A DNA stretch of 64,000 bases from Agrostemma githago (lineage: Eukaryota; Streptophyta; Magnoliopsida; Caryophyllales; Caryophyllaceae). The DNA lies in contig OY288241.1 of NCBI GenBank assembly GCA_958450325.1, positions 52,524,078 through 52,588,077 on the forward strand, given 5' to 3'. Both the position numbers and the translations under genes were made by a program. The notes below the pieces were generated by a model. That model was not told the DNA's origin. It saw only the letters and a list, made by a program, of their open reading frames with translations, and did not search any database. Shown piece by piece: positions 10,223-21,779 of the stretch (position 1 is its first letter; each line of letters begins with the position of its first letter).

Positions 10223-11641
10223 TCACATTTCCCTAATCACCTTCAAAGTTAAGCAGCTTGTCCCTGATATGTAATATACTACTAACAGTAGTTGTGAATA
10301 TCTCCTTCTTGTGTACTTCCATATAGTCATGGGACCAAGAATATAGGCCTTGAACCAATAATGCCAGAGGCCAATTCCTCCCTCGATTAGTTCATAAAAC
10401 CTTGAGCAAATAAGAGCCTTATTCCAGGCTTTAATATCCTTAACTCGAAAACCCCCTTCCTCCCATGGAGCACAAATACTATCCCAACTTTTGAACACCA
10501 TACCCCTCCTCTGCAACGTCCCCATCCAAAAATAATTCCTGCCCAGCTTCACTATGCTCTGAAGAACATTCCGAGGAAGTAAAGTATTAGAAAACCAGAA
10601 ATTCATGATGCCAAATACTACTGAATTGATAAGCTGGACTCTCCCTGCAAAAGTAAGTGCATTGCATGACCATTTACATATCAACTCCGGAATCTTCTGT
10701 ATCATCGCTGAGTAATGAATCAACCTATCAGAAACATCATTAAGAGGCAATCCCAAGTATTTGCGAGGGAACTCCCCTTCTGTGAACCCAGTGAGCTGAA
10801 GTATTTGCTCCTTTATCTCCTGTGAAACACCCCCAAAATAAATGTCTGTCTTCTCCTTGTTTGCCTGCAATCCAGCTTCCTTTGCAAAACAATCCAGAGC
10901 TGTAAGAGCAGCATGTACAGAAGGGACATCTCCTCTCATGAATATCATAAGGTCATCAGCAAATATTAAATGATTGAGCCGAAGCTGCCTACATTTAGGG
11001 TGATCGGAAACGTGACTCTCATACCCAATCAACCTAAGCCTCCTAGAAAGCATTTCCATGCTTAAGACAAAGAGATAAGGAGACAAAGGATCCCCTTGCC
11101 TAACCTCAGTCATTCCTTTGAAGAACCCATACACTGAACCATTAATCTTAAGTGAATACCAAGTCCCTTGAATAAATTCCATTATCCAACAAATAAATCT
11201 TTGAAAAAACAATTAATCCTTCAAGCATATCCCTCACAAAAGACCATTGAAAAGAGTCAAAAGCTTTTCGTAGATCCACCTTCATAAGACATTTGGGTGA
11301 AAGGTACTTCCTGCCATACCCTTTGATTAACACTTGAGACAAAGAAATGTTATCCTGCATACTTCTATCAGTGATAAATGCACCCTGTTCCAACCCTACC
11401 AGCTTGCTTATTACAGTTTCCAGCCTATTAGTAAGCAACTTACTAACAACTTTATACAAAATGGAGAATAAGAAATAAGCCTGAAATCTAACACAGATTG
11501 ACAAGCCTTCTTTTTAGGAATCAGTGAGATAATGGTGGTATTAGCTTGCTTTACCATCTTCCCTTTGACAAATAACTCCCAAACAGCCCTATTGAAATCC
11601 TCCTTTATAGTATCATAAGATGCCTGGAAGAATCCTGCTGA
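10223..11641 (-). pseudogene. LINE B reverse transcriptase, N-terminal part interrupted by the Athila insertion
   Basis: From right to left the frames give TIISLIPKKKA, YKVVSKLLTNRLETVISKLV, QGAFITDRSMQDNI and KVDLRKAFDSFQWSF (catalytic Asp), then after a frameshift near 11190-11210 VRQGDPLSPYLFVLSME, LNHLIFADDLMIF (FADD box), NKEKTDIYFGG and YLGLPLNDVSDR. This is a near-complete LINE RT palm and thumb region. Upstream it is cut at 11641 by the LTR element; the missing linker continues at 29864. It is inactive because of the insertion and frameshifts. Confidence 0.88.
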
Positions 11642-11646
11642 AAAAC

Positions 11647-13428
11647 TGTTGGAGTTTTAATACCTCGCAAGCGTACGATGTAATCGTAGCACAATAGAGG
11701 GTCGATCCCACAAGGAGCAAAGTGATGCCTAGTCGTGTTTATCCTAAATGTTTATCTAAGTCGACAGAAATGATTGATGGTAGGCAAAAAATAGATGAAT
11801 AAATGATAACTAAGATAGGGAATGACTAAAAGAAACTTAAAACTAAAATAAACTAAGATAACTAAAGTAGTTACGATGGATCAAGAATAAAAAGGACTCG
11901 GGAACGATGGCGCTTCAATTCACCTAAATCGCACCAAGGTATATCGAGTACCGAAGGAATCGGGATCAAGGGTGAAGTTGTACGCGTTCTAGGTCGACCA
12001 CCTCCCTCCCGGGTTCGTGTCCGACTAATTTCCCCGTTTACCTCCCTCCCGGGTTCGTAGGACGGAATCCCTAAGTCAAATCCGAGAGTCACTCCCGTGA
12101 TAATCCCCAAACTGACTCAAGTCAAAAAGGTACGCATACTAGTGTGAAGGATACCACGCTAGACACCACTCCCGTGTTCGATCTAGTACGGCAAGGCAAG
12201 ATAGAGAGGTCAAACCGGTTACCCATCCTAATCGACTCCCATCGATGACCAAGGGATTAGGACCGTCTCAAACCCCTAAACCAAGGTAATCCAAAATCCT
12301 CAACACCACTTCACCCAATTACCCAATTCAATCAATACAAAACATACAAGAGGCACAATTTAGGCGAATTTTGGCTTCATCGACCCCTAGTGGGTGACTA
12401 CTCACTAAGCATGACTAAACTAGTAGAATTAAGAGTAAAGGTGGAATCTTTAACAATGACCATAATCATAAATTGAATTTTATTAGTACTAATCATGCAA
12501 GAATGGCTAAATTGGGGAATTCTAATTGGAAGAACAAATAAAAGGGGCAATAAGCAAAAGAAGAAAACTACAACAATGGAGAACTAGAAAAACAAACAAA
12601 GATGAAGATGAACTAAGGTGAGCTAACAAAATGAAACAAATAACAAAAGTGGTCAAATTGGGGATTTCTAATTAGGGATTTCTATTTCTAACAAGAATAA
12701 ACTCATAAACATGAACAAAGGGGAAGAAGGAACAAACAAAAGAAGAAATCTAATCAATTGCAAACTACAAAGATGAACTAAGAAAAATGAAAAGATAACA
12801 AAATGAAATTAAAACAAAGGAAGAACTAAGAATTACCCACTTAAGGAGAATGAAGAGATTTAGAAGAAGAAAATAATAATAATCATAAAAGCTTCAATCT
12901 TGGAACAAAATCTTCAAGAAAATACAACCTTCTCCCTCTTGAAAACCCAAACAATTCAAACTAGAACTAGAATAATAATGAAAGCTTAGAGGCAAAATGA
13001 TAAAATTAGAGTATTTATACTTCTAATTAGGTTACACAAAAACTGGATCGAAAACGGAGTAAAATAGCTAAACCGGAGTAACGCACGGTCTGTACGTTAC
13101 ACACGGTATGAAACGCACGGTCACACTGTGCCTGAAGCAATTACGCACGGTGGACCATGCATAAATCGATCCTCTTATATTTTCCCGTTTCTTGATCTTC
13201 TATGCGCTTGTCTAGGCTCGAACTCGGTCCACGTGCTCCCTTTTACTCGGGCATGCTTTGGTTTCATCGTTTTTGACACAGAAATGCCTAAAAACAAGCC
13301 ACAAACGCAAAAACCCGAGTAATACAAAAGATGGGCGAAATGAGTTAAAATGCCAAAGAAAAAACGATTAATCGAGGCTAAATAAACATCAAAATGGTGT
13401 GAAAATACGGTCAATAACAGAGTTATCA
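11647..13428 (-). repeat. 3' LTR of the Athila element (1782 bp)
   Basis: On the minus strand it runs TGATAAC...CAACA. Compared with the 5' LTR it keeps two blocks that the 5' copy lacks: about 70 bp near 12640-12700 and about 55 bp near 13125-13180. The two LTRs have therefore diverged by deletion as well as substitutions. A TATAAATA box lies at 13012-13019 with palindromes GCACGGT...ACTGTGC upstream at 13085-13160. Confidence 0.93.
13012..13160 (-). promoter_or_regulatory. TATA box and palindrome cluster in the 3' LTR of the Athila element
   Basis: TATAAATA on the minus strand (13012-13019) is preceded, 65-140 bp upstream, by repeats of GCACGGT. Two form imperfect palindromes: GCACGGTCACACTGTGC (13115-13131) and GCACGGTGGACCATGC (13145-13160). 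The same layout occurs in the partial LTR (TATA at 17470-17477) and in shortened form in the 5' LTR. Promoter function is inferred. Confidence 0.55.
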
Positions 13429-13442
13429 ACCTCCCCACACTA
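13429..13442 (-). other. Polypurine tract of the Athila element
   Basis: AGTGTGGGGAGGT on the minus strand directly abuts the TGATAAC start of the 3' LTR. This is the expected plus-strand priming site. A copy lies next to the partial LTR at 17887-17900. Confidence 0.8.
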
Positions 13443-14149
13443 GACATTTACTCGTCCTAGGATATAAGGAGTGAATGCACAATATAAGCATCCCTCGATC
13501 ACTAAACTATTACTAACCGCATGAGTATTAGCGCACTCAAGCCCCTTCAACTCACAACGACATACCATGAGGATAGGTATCCCGTTGCAAGGCAAGTTGG
13601 GTCTTGCACAAAACTTCTGACACAAACAATCAATTAAGCACACAAATACAAGACATGTTTGCACCACAAAAGTAAAACACCATCACCCTCATCAGGACGG
13701 CGGGGAAAAGCACTAATCATCCACCTATTATGAAAACTAACATTCTCAAACTAGTTAACCTACAAGACATGGACAAAATCTAATACTATAGCTATAAATT
13801 ACTATGAATATCGATAATCTAGCAAATTTCCTCCCAACCTTCCAAGTAAACTACAAGAGGGCGTGAGATGGCGTGGAAAGGTAGAACCGTGGCGTTATAA
13901 AACACTGTAGGTAAGTGTGCCTCGACCTCTTTATAAAATAAAGAGAAGGGTCGTCCCAAAACTCAATATGACCAAATAATCCAAGTAGAAAGGAAGTAGA
14001 AAAGTAATAGTTCCAATAACCGGTTCACCACCGCTATCTTTCTTCCTTAGGAACTTGGTCCCTCGGTAGGCCCTTCACGATGGCTCCCCAAATCAACGGA
14101 AAATTTATTTATTTTGATGTGTGGTGATCTTTCTTCGATTTTCATAGTT

Positions 14150-14285
14150 TTTCATTTCTTTCTTTCTCCCCTTGTTTTTCTTTTCAATATCTTCTTTTTC
14201 TTTGTTTCTTTGTTTCTTTTTCGATTTTTTCCTTTTTTTCCTTTCTTTTTCTTTTCTTTTTTTTTTCTCGTTTTTTTTTGACGTG
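14150..14285 (-). repeat. Polypurine low-complexity tract in the Athila 3' non-coding region
   Basis: On the element strand this is an A/G-rich run (about 130 bases of AAAGAAAAAGG-like sequence), duplicated at 18608-18743. It produces Lys-rich reading frames that I do not consider genes. The rest of the stretch 13443-15676 is non-coding 3' region apart from the hairpin features listed separately. Confidence 0.75.
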
Positions 14286-15080
14286 GGGAGAACATCACAC
14301 AATAGAATCACCAAAAGCAAAAACCAGAAAATTATTGTGGAAAGTATTTGTGATATTTGATGGATAAACTTGGATTATATAAGCGGTCACAAAGAATAAA
14401 GGTCACCTAGGAACACGAGACACGGTAACCAAGGAGTTTTCACACCACGGGAGATCAAAATGGTCAAATGCAAACCCCCGAGTAATCTATTTGGTAGGAA
14501 GGGTGGACCTAAGCTAGAATGTCGATAACCTAGTATTTTAAAGCTATTCTACTAGATTCAAGTCCTACATCAAGGTAAGTAAAACTAATAAGAGAATGTA
14601 GGCTTCCAAAAATAAGCTTCAAGACTAGGTTTTCGAAAATCTTTACACTACCCTAAGGCACACTAAACTAGAGACTAATCACACAAAAATAAAGAAAACA
14701 AATAAAACAAAGCACAAAAGAGTCAATTTCCACAAGTGAGCAAACAACCATCAACCCAAATGTTCATCAAGAACCTCCAATACAATCAAAATCCCATCCT
14801 CCTTCAACAAATGAAAGAAAAGAGAATAAGGTGGAAAGAATATACCGGAGCGGTCTTCATCCATCTACCTCGGATTTTGATTTTTGGCGTCCGATGGGTC
14901 ATTTACCTACACAAGGGAAAAAGAGGAAACAACACAAAAACAAATATATATACACAAACTAAACTAAAGTAAACTAGTTACACTAAAATAAACTAGAAAC
15001 AAAATATTTTTGGATTTTTGAGATTTTTGAAATTTTTATGGTTTTAAATTTTTTTCAAAAGAAATAAAATAAGACTCCTC

Positions 15081-15114
15081 CCCACACTTGAACCTTGCAT
15101 TGTCCTCAATGCAA
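15081..15114 (-). other. AGGA-loop hairpin followed by a second polypurine-like motif
   Basis: On the minus strand TTGCATTG-AGGA-CAATGCAA forms a perfect 8-bp stem with an AGGA loop (15095-15114). After five bases it is followed by AGTGTGGGGAGG (15079-15090), the same words as the true polypurine tract 1.65 kb downstream. An equivalent pair exists in the second Athila family at 42758-42791 and 44392-44428. A secondary plus-strand priming site is one explanation; RNA structure function is another. Confidence 0.6.
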
Positions 15115-15246
15115 AACTCAAGATGGAAAGTAGTAAGAAAGTAAAAAAAACTAGAAAAATGCTAAGGAAAAATAAAAAGACCTAAGAAAATCTAAGAAAA
15201 ATGAAATGAAGGAAAATAAATAAATAAAAGTTTGGATTTTTCAAAT

Positions 15247-15402
15247 GGATTTCCGGTGTAATCACGTCACCGAAAATCTGAGAGCAAACATTTTTGATTT
15301 TTCAGAAGGATTTTTGGTGTAATCACGTCACCAAAAATCCGGGAGCAATAATTTGGATTTTTCAAAAATGGAAATTCGGTGTAATCACATCACCGAATAT
15401 CC
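15247..15402 (-). repeat. Three tandem hairpins with ACGTGATTA loop
   Basis: Three units of 61-62 bp start at 15247, 15308 and 15370. Each holds a 12-bp stem closing a 9-base loop that reads ACGTGATTA (ATGTGATTA in the third) on the element strand. Stem pairing is perfect in the middle unit, and has one mismatch in the third and one mismatch plus one G-U in the first. Stem bases change in a compensatory way between units. The block is duplicated at 19705-19860. Confidence 0.75.
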
Positions 15403-15675
15403 GGGAGCAATAGTCTTACCCTCACAAATCTTCACTAGCCAAGTACCAATTACAAATACATCAAATCCACACACATTTCACCAAATCATGAATTGCCACA
15501 CACAAATCCACCAAGCCTCAAGTAAAAACTCTCACCTAACCCTCACCACACTCACCCTCCAATTCACATCACCACTCGCACCCGCCTTTCACCATACAAT
15601 ACAACCACTCTACTCCTCAACGACCACCAACACAACCGAAAGCCACCTCCCCACACTAAAACGAAATCATGAAGT

Positions 15676-17117
15676 TCATTGGGGAGGGGGAAAGCGAGAA
15701 TAGAAGCTATCAAAAAAGAAATTGACCGAATTCTCAATTCGGTTAATTGATCCCATTGCTTCCTCATGTTGTTGTCGTGATGTTGTGCGGAGTTCCTTGA
15801 TGGACCTACGATTCTCCTCGTGGTTAGAGGTCACAAGGTCCGAGAGTGTGGTGATTTGGGCACTAATGGCGGACATGTCCCAAGGGACATAGCCTGGTTG
15901 TTGGTAACCTTGCCCAAACCCAAATGATGGTTGTTGGCCATAGCCGAATTGTTGACCGGCATTCGACGAAGATGGGCCGGATTGATGAAAAGATGGCTGA
16001 GGTGGCTCTAGAATTCGACCCTCATCTTCCTCCCCAACGTCCTCGGCCTCGTAAATAATGCGGGAGGGATCGTGGCCGTAGTTGGCCGGGACCTAATCGG
16101 AGTGAATGTCTCGACGAGTGTGTTCATTCATTCTTAAAGGCATTCCCCAATTTTCCCGTTTATGAATTGTGACATGAGGTGGATCCGGGAGCATGATGGA
16201 TCGAAGTGGGGTTATGTAGAATTGAATTTGGGGTCTCCCACTAATTGTGACGGGACAGAGTGAAGACATAAGGTAAAAAATGTTAATGTAGGTCTCGCCC
16301 ATAGCTCGAGGTTCCGGTTCTCAGTTCATGCCTAATCCTTGGGCTATCAAAGTCACTAGGCCTCCACCCACCACCGTTGGAGGGTTGCTTAGGTTCATGG
16401 AATAAAGGTGCATGACGACGGCCTTAGTAAAATCTATGGATAAGGGCCGATGGGTCAAGACCTCCATGAGCGATTGACACGCTAAGGCACTAACCCGGTG
16501 GTGGGATTCATATGGGCCTATGAGGATATTTGAGAAAAGGCGCAATACGTATCGGAGAACGGGATTCTGCACCTCACTAAGGGTTGTTGACCTAGCCTCA
16601 TAAGCCTTACCGCTCCTAGATATCTCCTCCCAAAACTCCTCCCTTTCCTTAAGCACGACAGACTTTCGGGAGGCCTTTCCCGGGGCAAGATGGATGATGT
16701 TTATGCCGAGAAATTGTGTCAATCGTTCTAAACTCAAGGTAAGGTGGTTACCCAAGAGTTGGAATGATATAGAAGGGTTTGCACCCGAAGTCTCGGTGGT
16801 AAGTGTGGCAAGGAATTCACAAGTTAAGGATTGGTAGGAATAAGCGTGCATAAATCCAATCGGACAACCAAACCTAGCAAGCAAGACTTCTAACTCACCA
16901 TCAATTCCCATAGCTACAGTGGTTTCTCGATGAAAAACCGAGCGGGGTCAAATGGTAATTTGAGAAGCGACCTATATTTAGCCCGTTGCTTATCGGTAGA
17001 GAAGCTCACATTATCATGCTTAAACCTATATTGATTCACATCTTGTCTAGTAAGGACCGGATTAGAAGAAGAAGAAGGAGCATCCATACCTGATGAAAAT
17101 GGTCTTTTTGGGGCCAT
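15676..17117 (-). pseudogene. Env-position ORF of the Athila element, copy 1 (ATHILA ORF-1-like)
   Basis: It starts MAPKRPFSSGMDAPSSSS and continues through FKHDNVSFSTDKQRAKY, then (after a one-base shift near 16915) GIDGELEVLLARFGCPIGFM and LGINIIHLAPGK. A proline/glutamine/glycine-rich stretch and a C-terminal coiled-coil-like segment (HEENRRSIKELRTTSRQQHE) follow. The start and central part resemble the plant ATHILA ORF-1 family; the position between pol and the 3' LTR is that of the env-like gene of Athila elements. I see no clear signal peptide or transmembrane helix. Stops lie near 16915, 16320 and 16096. The same lesions are present in copy 2, so decay preceded the duplication. Confidence 0.75.
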
Positions 17118-17321
17118 GGATGGATGCTAACCCGATGCTTAGTCAAAGAAACTCATTTCGAACTCGTCTTCAATCCGTGTCCAACCCGGAATTTTTTTTT
17201 TCTGCCCGGAATCAATCAAAGAAGGTCTCAAAAGAACCGCGGCGCTTCAAATAACCGTCCTTCAAAAGATGAGTCAATTTGAAGGAGAGCAAAAGGGCTA
17301 AAAATTAGATCTAGGGGTTTT

Positions 17322-17886
17322 TAGAAGAAGAAAATAATAATCATAAAAGCTTCAATCTTGGAACAAAATCTTCAAGAAAATACAACCTTCTCCCTCTTGA
17401 AAACCCAAACAATTCAAACTAGAACTAGAATAATAATGAAAGCTTAGAGGCAAAATGATAAAATTAGAGTATTTATACTTCTAATTAGGTTACACAAAAA
17501 CTGGATCGAAAACGGAGTAAAATTGCTAAACCGGAGTAACGCACGGTCTGTACGTTACACACGGTATGAAACGCACGGTCACACTGTGCCTGAAGCAATT
17601 ACGCACGGTGGACCATGTATAAATCGATCCTCTTATATTTTCCCGTTTCTTGATCTTCTATGCGCTTGTCTAGGCTGGAACTCGGTCCACGTGCTCCCTT
17701 TTACTCGGGCATGCTTTGGTTTCATCGTTTTTGACACAGAAATGCCTAAAAACAAGCCACAAACGCAAAAACCTGAGTAATACAAAAGATGGGCGAAATG
17801 AGTTAAAATGCCAAAGAAAAAACGATTAATCGAGGCTAAATAAACATCAAAATGGTGTGAAAATACGGTCAATAACGGAGTTATCA
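17322..17886 (-). repeat. Partial LTR at the duplication junction
   Basis: It matches the 3' LTR from 12861 to 13428 (565 bp) and ends TTATCA followed by the polypurine tract, exactly like the true 3' LTR. It carries its own TATAAATA (17470-17477) and GCACGGT palindromes, but lacks the rest of the LTR, so it has no full R/U5. Confidence 0.92.
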
Positions 17887-20133
17887 ACCTCCCCACACTA
17901 GACATTTACTCGTCCTAGGATATAAGGAGCGAATGCACAATATAAGCATCCCTCGATCACTAAACTATTACTAACCGCATGAGTATTAGCGCACTCAAGC
18001 CCCTTCAACTCACAACGACATACCATGAGGATAGGTATCCCGTTGCAAGGCAAGTTGGGTCTTGCACAAAACTTCTGACACAAACAATCAATTAAGCACA
18101 CAAATACAAGACATGTTTGCACCACAAAAGTAAAACACCATCACCCTCATCAGGACGGCGGGGAAAAGCACTAATCATCCACCTATTATGAAAACTAACA
18201 TTCTCAAACTAGTTAACCTACAAGACATGGACAAAATCTAATACTATAGCTATAAATTACTATGAATATCGATAATCTAGCAAATTTCCTCCCAACCTTC
18301 CAAGTAAACTACAAGAGGGCGTGAGATGGCGTGGAAAGGTAGAACCGTGGCGTTATAAAACACTGTAGGTAAGTGTGCCTCGACCTCTTTATAAAATAAA
18401 GAGAAGGGTCATCCCAAAACTCAATATGACCAAATAATCCAAGTAGAAAGGAAGTAGAAAAGTAATAGTTCCAATAACCGGTTCACCACCGCTATCTTTC
18501 TTCCTTAGGAACTTGGTCCCTCGGTAGGCCCTTCACGATGGCTCCCCAAATCAACGGAAAATTTATTTATTTTGATGTGTGGTGATCTTTCTTCGATTTT
18601 CATAGTTTTTCATTTCTTTCTTTCTCCCCTTGTTTTTCTTTTCAATATCTTCTTTTTCTTTGTTTCTTTGTTTCTTTTTCGATTTTTTCCTTTTTTTCCT
18701 TTCTTTTTCTTTTCTTTTTTTTTTCTCGTTTTTTTTTGACGTGGGGAGAACATCACACAATAGAATCACCAAAAGCAAAAACCAGAAAATTATTGTGGAA
18801 AGTATTTGTGATATTTGATGGATAAACTTGGATTATATAAGCGGTCACAAAGAATAAAGGTCACCTAGGAACACGAGACACGGTAACCAAGGAGTTTTCA
18901 CACCACGGGAGATCAAAATGGTCAAATGCAAACCCCCGAGTAATCTATTTGGTAGGAAGGGTGGACCTAAGCTAGAATGTCGATAACCTAGTATTTTAAA
19001 GCTATTCTACTAGATTCAAGTCCTACATCAAGGTAAGTAAAACTAATAAGAGAATGTAGGCTTCCAAAAATAAGCTTCAAGACTAGGTTTTCGAAAATCT
19101 TTACACTACCCTAAGGCACACTAAACTAGAGACTAATCACACAAAAATAAAGAAAACAAATAAAACAAAGCACAAAAGAGTCAATTTCCATAAGTGAGCA
19201 AACAACCATCAACCCAAATGTTCATCAAGAACCTCCAATACAATCAAAATCCCATCCTCCTTCAACAAATGAAAGAAAAGAGAATAAGGTGGAAAGAATA
19301 TACCGGAGCGGTCTTCATCCATCTACCTCGGATTTTGATTTTTGGCGTCCGATGGGTCATTTACCTACAAAAGGGAAAAAGAGGAAACAACACAAAAACA
19401 AATATATATACACAAACTAAACTAAAGTAAACTAGTTACACTAAAATAAACTAGAAACAAAATATTTTTGGATTTTTGAGATTTTTGAAATTTTTATGGT
19501 TTTAAATTTTTTTCAAAAGAAATAAAATAAGACTCCTCCCCACACTTGAACCTTGCATTGTCCTCAATGCAAAACTCAAGATGGAAAGTAGTAAGAAAGT
19601 AAAAAAAACTAGAAAAAGGCTAAGGAAAAATAAAAAGACCTAAGTAAATCTAAGAAAAATGAAATGAAGGAAAATAAATAAATAAAAGTTTGGATTTTTC
19701 AAATGGATTTCCGGTGTAATCACGTCACCGAAAATCTGAGAGCAAACATTTTTGATTTTTCAGAAGGATTTTTGGTGTAATCACGTCACCAAAAATCCGG
19801 GAGCAATAATTTGGATTTTTCAAAAATGGAAATTCGGTGTAATCACATCACCGAATATCCGGGAGCAATAGTCTTACCCTCACAAATCTTCACTAGCCAA
19901 GTACCAATTACAAATACATCAAATCCACACACATTTCACCAAATCATGAATTGCCACACACAAATCCACCAAGCCTCAAGTAAAAACTCTCACCTAACCC
20001 TCACCACACTCACCCTCCAATTCACATCACCACTCGCACCCGCCTTTCACCATACAATACAACCACTCTACTCCTCAACGACCACCAACACAACCGAAAG
20101 CCACCTCCCCACACTAAAACGAAATCATGAAGT

Positions 20134-21579
20134 TCATTGGGGAGGGGGAAAGCGAGAATAGAAGCTATCAAAAAAGAAATTGACCGAATTCTCAATTCGG
20201 TTAATTGATCCCATTGCTTCCTCATGTTGTTGTCGTGATGTTGTGCGGAGTTCCTTGATGGACCTACGATTCTCCTCGTGGTTAGAGGTCACAAGGTCCG
20301 AGAGTGTGGTGATTTGGGCACTAATGGCGGACATGTCCCAAGGGACATAGCCTGGTTGTTGGTAACCTTGCCCAAACCCAAATGATGGTTGTTGGCCATA
20401 GCCGAATTGTTGACCGGCATTCGACGAAGATGGGCCGGATTGATGAAAAGATGGCTGAGGTGGCTCTAGAATTCGACCCTCATCTTCCTCCCCAACGTCC
20501 TCGGCCTCGTAAATAATGCGGGAGGGATCGTGGCCGTAGTTGGCCGGGACCTAATCGGAGTGAATGTCTCGACGAGTGTGTTCATTCATTCTTAAAGGCA
20601 TTCCCCAATTTTCCCGTTTATGAATTGTGACATGAGGTGGATCCGGGAGCATGATGGATCGAAGTGGGGTTATGTAGAATTGAATTTGGGGTCTCCCACT
20701 AATTGTGACGGGACAGAGTGAAGACATAAGGTAAAAAAATGTTAATGTAGGTCTCGCCCATAGCTCGAGGTTCCGGTTCTCAGTTCATGCCTAATCCTTG
20801 GGCTATCAAAGTCACTAGGCCTCCACCCACCACCGTTGGAGGGTTGCTTAGGTTCATGGAATAAAGGTGCATGACGACGGCCTTAGTAAAATCTATGGAT
20901 AAGGGCCGATGGGTCAAGACCTCCATGAGCGATTGACACGCTAAGGCACTAACCCGGTGGTGGGATTCATATGGGCCTATGAGGATATTTGAGAAAAGGC
21001 GCAATACGTATCGGAGAACGGGATTCTGCACCTCACTAAGGGTTGTTGACCTAGCCTCATAAGCCTTACCGCTCCTAGATATCTCCTCCCAAAACTCCTC
21101 CCTTTCCTTAAGCACGACAGACTTTCGGGAGGCCTTTCCCGGGGCAAGATGGATGATGTTTATGCCGAGAAATTGTGCCAATCGTTCTAAACTCAAGGTA
21201 AGGTGGTTACCCAAGAGTTGGAATGATATAGAAGGGTTTGCACCCGAAGTCTCGGTGGTAAGTGTGGCAAGGAATTCACAAGTTAAGGATTGGTAGGAAT
21301 AAGCGTGCATAAATCCAATCGGACAACCAAACCTAGCAAGCAAGACTTCTAACTCACCATCAATTCCCATAGCTACAGTGGTTTCTCGATGAAAAACCGA
21401 GCGGGGTCAAATGGTAATTTGAGAAGCGACCTATATTTAGCCCGTTGCTTATCGGTAGAGAAGCTCACATTATCATGCTTAAACCTATATTGATTCACAT
21501 CTTGTCTAGTAAGGACCGGATTAGAAGAAGAAGAAGAAGGAGCATCCATACCTGATGAAAATGGTCTTTTTGGGGCCAT
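20134..21579 (-). pseudogene. Env-position ORF of the Athila element, copy 2
   Basis: This is the inner copy of the ATHILA ORF-1-like frame, lying directly downstream of pol. It differs from copy 1 by one extra Ser codon in the N-terminal serine run, a Thr to Ala change (SLERLAQFLG instead of SLERLTQFLG), and a one-base insertion in an A run near 20733. The same one-base shift after FFIEKPL and the same stops are present, so neither copy can make the full protein. The upstream spacer (21780-22360) holds a promoter-like block. Confidence 0.75.
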
Positions 21580-21779
21580 GGATGGATGCTAACCCGATGC
21601 TTAGTCAAAGAAACTCATTTCGAACTCGTCTTCAATCCGTGTCCAACCCGTAAATTTTTTTTTCTGCCCGGAATCAATCAAAGAAGGTCTCAAAAGAACC
21701 GCGGCGCTTCAAATAACCGTCCTTCAAAAGATGAGTCAATTTGAAGGAGAGCAAAAGGGCTAAAAATTAGATCTAGGGG

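Larger units (their letters stand above)
9551..11641 (-). mobile_element. LINE B, 3' part (RT and zf-RVT)
   Basis: This is the downstream half of a second L1-type LINE. The upstream half lies at 29864-30690. The two halves were split by the Athila insertion, whose 5-bp duplication AAAAC borders both sides. The 3' untranslated part (9551-9753) ends at an A/T-rich simple repeat. The sequence differs clearly from LINE A. Confidence 0.9.

Noticed and set aside
14105..14320. Lys-rich reading frame on the minus strand (and its copy at 18563-18778)
   Set aside because: It is the translation of a polypurine low-complexity tract in the element's 3' non-coding region and has no protein-like composition beyond Lys, Glu and Asn.
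15640..15662. A third AGTGTGGGGAGG word on the minus strand in the Athila 3' region
   Set aside because: It lacks the AGGA-loop hairpin seen at the other two sites and has no counterpart in the second Athila family, so I do not include it in the module.
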